Shown here: piece after piece, positions 56,801-59,871 of the stretch
How the letters are laid out: the number at the start of each line of letters is the position of its first letter
Numbering within the stretch: position 1 is the first letter of the stretch
Assembly (NCBI GenBank): GCA_005880945.1
Contig: VBIU01000083.1
Span: 1 to 59,871, forward strand
Source: Chloroflexota bacterium
Lineage (GTDB): Bacteria; Chloroflexota; Dormibacteria; Dormibacterales; Dormibacteraceae
Length of the DNA stretch: 59,871 nt
Direction of reading: 5' to 3'
Position numbers and translations under genes: made by a program
The notes under the pieces: model-generated
Databases searched by the model: none
What the model saw: the letters and a program-made list of their open reading frames with translations, nothing else
Told to the model about the DNA's origin: nothing

Positions 56801-57976
56801 CTGCTGGTGGCGAGGATGACCGCGGGTGCCTCCGAGACCCGCCGCCTGGCCGCCGTTCTCGCCGGCCAGGCAGCCGTGCTCATCGGCCAGCTCGAGCTCG
56901 TCGACGCGCTCGATCGCGAGCGCCGGATGATGAACGCCATCCTCCGCCATTCACCGGTCGGCGTGATGCTGGAAGACGCCGCCGGGCGCATCGTCTACGC
57001 GAACCCCGAGGTCGAATCCATCTACAACCTGCAGGCGTCTGAGATGCCAGGACGAAAGCCTGACGAGATCTACGCCGCGGCCGGCGCAGTGGCGGGCGAC
57101 GACGATGAGGTGGAGGGCACGCTGGAGCTCCACCTTCGCGACCCCGACCGGATCGTACACGTGCGGCGCGTCGTGATCCCCGGCCTCGAAGGCGAACCAG
57201 CTGGTGTTCTGACGCTGCACGAAGACGTCACCGCGCAGCGCCTCGCGCTCGAGGCCAAAGACCTGATGCTTCGGGCGATCGGGCACGAGGTGCGCAGCCC
57301 GGCAGCCGCGATGAAGAACACTCTCGCGGGGATCATGCAGTGGGACGCCACCATCGACGCCGGCGGGCGACGTGAGCTGCTGCAGGAGGCGTACGAATCC
57401 TCCGACCGGCTGCTCAGCCTTGTCGAGAGCCAGCTGATCATTGCGAAACTGGAGACACGCCACTTCGAGCCGAGCCCTGAGCGCGTCGACCTGGGTCCGG
57501 CCCTTGATGGCGTGATGGCCGTCCTTCATCACCGCTACGCGGAACGCGCCCTGGCGGTCGAGGTCAGCCTGCCCGAGGGCTTGCCGGCGGCGGCCTGCGA
57601 GCCAACTCACCTGGCCCAGGTTCTGACCAACCTGATCGGGAACGCTCTCGAGTACACGGACAAGGCGGTCCAGGTCCATGCGCGGACCGGCCAGAAGGGC
57701 TGGCTGGAGGTCACCGTCGTCGACCATGGACCGGGGCTGCCCGCCGCCAGCCTCGAGTCTCTCTTCGAGAAGACCGGCCCAGCCGGACGCAACCGTTCGC
57801 AGGGTGGGCTCGGCTTGGGGCTCTACCTCTGCCGGCTGGTCGTCGAGCGCTCATTCGGCGGGCGGATCTGGGTCGCTTCAAGCGACCGCAGCGGCACCAC
57901 CTTCAAATTCATAGTGCCCTCCATCGACGCCTCAATTAAGGGCCGCACGCGAGAATCCGCCGGCACCAGCCGTTAA
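53897..57976 (+). CDS. Large soluble histidine kinase with six GAF-like repeats and a PAS domain
   Basis: 1359 residues and no membrane segment. Six successive GAF-like units are marked by a recurring strand: IWVPVEHQGEVIGSV, LWVPIKEGGVARGAL, VWVPVLSGDRITAML, LWVPVVQGERVVAGI, SLIPLWYGDRLVGAI, FAIPIQVEGRLAGLL. A PAS domain follows (MNAILRHSPVGVMLEDAAGR, about 1010-1120), then HisKA (IGHEVRSPAAAMKNTLAGI, His about 1130) and HATPase (NLIGNALEYTDKAV, DHGPGLPA, GLGLGLYLCRLV). It should sense several cytosolic ligands or redox states. A GTG at 53891 is the alternative start. The adjacent divergent receiver is the likely partner. Confidence 0.88.
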   Translation: MSSPAHRRSSRRTPARPARPPEARKRPTLRVAKLRPQKAFPLSTPAALVHELGSCVTEADIVQVLYRGLEPLFGYDAVVLQGLEREGWYHSLAIDSGVLQDLRRRPLVDSTFAPLYANPHTTLIPVKPVPSREAQARGPGAGRSPRLVIWVPVEHQGEVIGSVIYQLYRNRRIPATETAFLEEVHRRLGVLIANASLNELTRNQARRLEALNSIARAMASTLDEASVLTALRATLSELLPVDSLDMVSLAQDKQDRGRLLHLEADSAPTSKWISMRTAEAAPARAVLRTPKPLLLHEPSSSLWVPIKEGGVARGALGIRCSRPYAYEASTAAFLELVADEVTLALRNARSYEAIEDQRRQLEVVNSIGRRLASSLDKWSIMRTLREELAAFLDFDGFILATITQSAEGPVAEGYQYVSGVEEVVPPVALTVTGPSREAYETGRPVLVRHSPWARSFERKGLERERWNVGRGAAVFVSGAPGKHRDVSRSFVWVPVLSGDRITAMLSLQSYHDSAFDDWHVRLLQDVAANVSLALANADHFAQAQSERARLEALHLLEMGVAGASDESQIAEAVFAAVSDYTDASHMVLAYLDAAGHVVGFNGDRGGPAVPFGPTPIEEAPFFRRLADDGAAAAEPMSAAEAATAIPVNGDGATGPSHVLWVPVVQGERVVAGISAQRDDGVRFPPSHLKLLEAAAPVVGIALRTMRLHQLNELALAQSVRIQELAALAGHELMSVVANIADQALTMLESAGVVCWAFDTEGRISATRGSGDPGAEGVLSWAGLNSEDSWRDAPTGLLTGVSRGQAWSLIPLWYGDRLVGAIGSVHASTHLAEPGSAALDFARHAAVAIENSRLVAETRGRIRTLEAVAAFTELTPTEPERARSEMARLVGRALAGSQGELWLLEDGHLVRRGTDAATVPRVPVADSTGLLKALISATGGRRLRALLDLLGASPDAFAIPIQVEGRLAGLLVARMTAGASETRRLAAVLAGQAAVLIGQLELVDALDRERRMMNAILRHSPVGVMLEDAAGRIVYANPEVESIYNLQASEMPGRKPDEIYAAAGAVAGDDDEVEGTLELHLRDPDRIVHVRRVVIPGLEGEPAGVLTLHEDVTAQRLALEAKDLMLRAIGHEVRSPAAAMKNTLAGIMQWDATIDAGGRRELLQEAYESSDRLLSLVESQLIIAKLETRHFEPSPERVDLGPALDGVMAVLHHRYAERALAVEVSLPEGLPAAACEPTHLAQVLTNLIGNALEYTDKAVQVHARTGQKGWLEVTVVDHGPGLPAASLESLFEKTGPAGRNRSQGGLGLGLYLCRLVVERSFGGRIWVASSDRSGTTFKFIVPSIDASIKGRTRESAGTSR

Positions 57977-58086
57977 GCGCTTCAGGTGATCACGTCTAGC
58001 GCGAATGGCGGCGCCCCGCCGTGCCAGTAGCTGGAGGACGGCGCGCCTCCGCTGCCGGTCCGACCTGGGTCAGGGTGGGAGGCGGG

Positions 58087-58791
58087 ATGGAGTCCATCCC
58101 GGACCACCGGCGGCACGGTCCGGCCGACGTCGAGTTCCCACCGCCCGGCGGGCCGTGGGAGCCGCTGGCGCTCAACGGCCGGCTTGTCGGCTGGGCGGAG
58201 CGCGCGGGCCTTGGCCTGGCCCGGCGCAGCGTCGAGCTCGGCCAGCAGCTGGCCGACGACCATCGCGCCTATCTGCTGACCAGGCTCGGTCACAAGCTGC
58301 GATCGGCGGTGCTCGCGCTGCAGGAGTCGGCGAGGCAGGCCGCCTTCGGCCGTCCAGAGCTCCTCGAGGCTGTGTTCGAGCAGGCCCAGGAGGTCGGGCG
58401 CAGGGCCGCGGCTGTCGAAGCGGCGGCCATACAGCCCAAGGACGGCGCGCGAGGCGTGGTCCTGGGCGCGGTGTTCAATCTGGCCTTGCCGCACGCCGAC
58501 CGGAACCTGCCTTCCGAGGCGGTGGTGCTCGGTTCCGAGCCGGCGCTGGTCGAAGCCTTCTCGCGAACCCAGGAGTGGATGGGCGGCCAGAGGCTGAGCG
58601 TCGCGGCGGAGCTCGTTGGAACTTGGTGGAAGGTGAGTGTCGGCGCCAGCGGTCCGAGGAAGCCGCTGCCGGTCCCCGAGATGGGCGAGCCCCTCATCCG
58701 GCTGATCGTCGAGACGCATCTCGATGGATGGTTCGACGCGAGTCACGAGGACCGCGCCGATTTCTACCTGCCGGCCCAGCAGCCGCGTTGA
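58087..58791 (+). CDS. Degenerate histidine-kinase-like protein
   Basis: 234 residues. ARLGHKLRSAVLALQESARQ, written from LTRLGHKLRSAVLALQES, looks like an H box (phospho-acceptor His) in a two-helix dimerisation domain, with a second helix EAVFEQAQEVGRRAAAVEAA. The C-terminal half keeps the end of a kinase ATPase fold (ETHLDGWFDASHEDRADFYL, like the G-x-x-F-LP terminus) but shows no N, G1 or G2 box. It may be a phosphotransfer protein or pseudokinase. ATG 58087 follows GGGAGG by 5 nt; the frame is open to 58021. The stop overlaps the next gene (TTGA). Confidence 0.6.
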   Translation: MESIPDHRRHGPADVEFPPPGGPWEPLALNGRLVGWAERAGLGLARRSVELGQQLADDHRAYLLTRLGHKLRSAVLALQESARQAAFGRPELLEAVFEQAQEVGRRAAAVEAAAIQPKDGARGVVLGAVFNLALPHADRNLPSEAVVLGSEPALVEAFSRTQEWMGGQRLSVAAELVGTWWKVSVGASGPRKPLPVPEMGEPLIRLIVETHLDGWFDASHEDRADFYLPAQQPR

Positions 58792-59549
58792 CGGCGGTAA
58801 CGCGTGTGGTGGCCCCGAACCCGGGGCCCTACACGGGTCCAGGCACCAACACCTGGATCGTCGATGCCGGACCTGTCGTGGTGGTCATCGATCCGGGTCC
58901 TGATGACGACAACCACCTGGCGGCCATCGACCGCAAGCTCGCCGGCGCGACGGTGGGCGTGGTGCTGGTTACGCACTCCCATCCTGATCACCTACCGCTG
59001 GCGGAGCGGCTGGCCGCCACACATCGAGCGTCTGTCCGGCGCTATCCGGACCTCGGGGATGGCGACGTGGTGCGGGCGGGGCGCCTCAACCTGACGGCTC
59101 TCTACACGCCGGGTCACAGCGCCGACCATCTGTGCTTCTTGATCGCGGAGGACCGCGCTGTTTTCACCGGGGATCTGGTGCTCGGTAAAGGCAGCTCGAT
59201 GGTCACCTATCCGGAAGGGAACGTCGCCGCCTATCTGCGCTCGCTCGAGAGGCTGGAGGCGTTGAAGCCGGCGATGCTGTTCCCTGGGCATTGGGATCCC
59301 GTCGCCGACGCCATGGGCAAGCTCGAGGAATATCGCAGGCACCGATTGGAGCGCGAGGCCCAGGTGCTCGCCGAGGTGCGGCGCGGCCGCGGCACCGCCC
59401 TCGAGCTCACCCGCCGGGTTTATGGATCGGAGGTGGGGGAGGACCTGATCCAGGCCGCGGAGATGACGATGCGCGCGCATCTTCAAAAGCTGGTCGATGA
59501 CGGACTGGTGCAGGAAGTCGGCGGCGAGCAATTTGAAGCATTGAAATGA
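58788..59549 (+). CDS. MBL-fold metallo-hydrolase (LACTB2-like)
   Basis: 253 residues. VVLVTHSHPDHLPLAERLA is the zinc motif HxHxDH, followed by YTPGHSADHLCFLIAEDRAV (third His), FTGDLVLGKGSSMV (Asp) and LFPGHWDPV (last His). A C-terminal winged-helix-like segment (VGEDLIQAAEMTMRAHLQKL) is characteristic of the LACTB2/RNase-type subgroup, which suggests an RNA or CoA-ester substrate, unproven. The TTG at 58788 overlaps the upstream stop; GTG 58806 is an alternative. Confidence 0.87.
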   Translation: MTAVTRVVAPNPGPYTGPGTNTWIVDAGPVVVVIDPGPDDDNHLAAIDRKLAGATVGVVLVTHSHPDHLPLAERLAATHRASVRRYPDLGDGDVVRAGRLNLTALYTPGHSADHLCFLIAEDRAVFTGDLVLGKGSSMVTYPEGNVAAYLRSLERLEALKPAMLFPGHWDPVADAMGKLEEYRRHRLEREAQVLAEVRRGRGTALELTRRVYGSEVGEDLIQAAEMTMRAHLQKLVDDGLVQEVGGEQFEALK

Positions 59550-59675
59550 GGGCTTGCGGTAGTTAGAGGCCCCACCCGGTCACGCTGATAGCGGCCTCCC
59601 GCGCGATGGCGAGGACCCTAGAGGATTCAGGCGGGGAGGAGTCCCGGTCCGACTGTCCGCCAGACCTTGCGCCGG

Positions 59676-59681
59676 TATCGT
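59676..59681 (+). promoter_or_regulatory. -10 element for rlmN
   Basis: TATCGT ends 6 nt before the GTG at 59688 with no Shine-Dalgarno sequence, giving another leaderless arrangement. The 138 nt between the metallo-hydrolase stop and this start hold nothing else I can identify. Confidence 0.45.
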
Positions 59682-59687
59682 AAGCGC

Positions 59688-59871
59688 GTGTCCGAATCCA
59701 AACCGGCCGTCCTTTCGCTGTCCGCGGCTGACCTCGAGGCGTGGCTGATCGCGAATGGCGCGCCCGCGTACCGACGGCGCCAGCTGTGGGGTTGGATCGC
59801 GCGCGGGGCCGCGTCTTTCGAGGAGATGCACGACATCCCAAAGCCCTTGCGTACAGCCCTCGATCGCCAGT
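59688..59871 (+). CDS. rlmN: 23S rRNA (adenine2503-C2)-methyltransferase, N-terminal part
   Basis: 61 residues before the window ends. LSAADLEAWLIANGAPAYRR, then RQLWGWIARGAASFEEMHDI and PKPLRTALDRQ, match the N-terminal RNA-recognition domain of RlmN/Cfr radical SAM enzymes (the PAYRxRQ and SFxEMxxIPKxLR pattern). The radical SAM CxxxCxxC motif would lie beyond the window. RlmN methylates A2503 of 23S rRNA and A37 of some tRNAs. The GTG start is preceded by a -10 element. Confidence 0.82.
   Translation, partial: MSESKPAVLSLSAADLEAWLIANGAPAYRRRQLWGWIARGAASFEEMHDIPKPLRTALDRQ

Noticed and set aside
58005-58787. Long N-terminal extension of the metallo-hydrolase
   Set aside because: It is out-of-frame shadow of the kinase-like gene; the family begins at TAVTRVVAPNPGPYTGPGTN after the TTG overlap.
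1-59871. Prophage, insertion sequence, integrase, toxin-antitoxin or CRISPR content
   Set aside because: No transposase, integrase, phage structural gene, direct-repeat-spacer array or tRNA-associated attachment site was seen on either strand.

Overview
This is a dense, high-GC (about two thirds G+C) bacterial chromosome segment. It has short intergenic gaps, many 1-4 nt start/stop overlaps and frequent GTG, TTG and possibly CTG starts. I see no phage genes, insertion sequences, rRNA, tRNA or CRISPR. The mix of genes suggests a soil-type aerobe in the Terrabacteria, near Candidatus Dormibacterota, Chloroflexota or Actinomycetota: menaquinone synthesis, a CO-dehydrogenase-like molybdenum hydroxylase, a ferredoxin-dependent 2-oxoacid oxidoreductase, a proton-translocating transhydrogenase, an F420-type LLM oxidoreductase and a wax ester synthase. 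That placement is inference. About a dozen genes have a TAnnnT hexamer ending 6-9 nt before the start codon and no Shine-Dalgarno sequence, which points to widespread leaderless transcription.

Layout. 1-6.4 kb: tail of a serine hydrolase, ChrB-type protein, membrane histidine kinase, two AlkA-type DNA glycosylases, an M3 oligopeptidase and an APH-like kinase. 6.4-12.2 kb: korAB (2-oxoacid:ferredoxin oxidoreductase) divergent from the three-gene pnt transhydrogenase operon. 12.2-12.5 kb: a terminator hairpin, then an unassigned multibranched RNA candidate. 12.5-18.2 kb: membrane proteins, LLM oxidoreductase, GNAT protein, then cytX-thiD under a TPP riboswitch. 18.3-26 kb: alpha/beta hydrolases, a TetR regulator, RecQ, a wax ester synthase overlapping a hydrolase tail to tail, an EamA transporter and a cold-shock gene with an unusual leader hairpin. 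26.2-30.5 kb: small membrane protein, glycosidase-like lipoprotein, methyltransferase, amidase and an unknown protein behind a tiny upstream ORF.

30.5-38.4 kb is a cox-type cluster: coxG-like (divergent), coxS-coxL-coxM, MoxR/CoxD, CoxE and CoxF/XdhC-like. The large subunit has the form II signature YRGAGR, so the substrate need not be CO. A MocA-type cofactor cytidylyltransferase at 40.1 kb fits this molybdenum theme. 38.4-41.1 kb also holds a CGNR regulator, a 63-residue protein and endonuclease IV. 41.1-47.6 kb is a menaquinone cluster: menB, menA, a likely menC remnant, menH, menD, menF, with a MerR regulator translationally coupled to menF.

47.7-59.5 kb is the most interesting part. A five-gene, tightly overlapping minus-strand operon (winged-helix response regulator, M20 peptidase, DUF5317 membrane protein, FtsH-like protease with a Gly/Met-rich insertion, secreted lytic transglycosylase) diverges from a 39-residue predicted secreted peptide. 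Next to it are a single-domain receiver, a 1359-residue soluble kinase with six GAF-like repeats and a degenerate kinase-like protein. I propose, as inference, a peptide- or envelope-linked signalling module that controls envelope proteolysis and peptidoglycan turnover. The window ends in the first third of rlmN.
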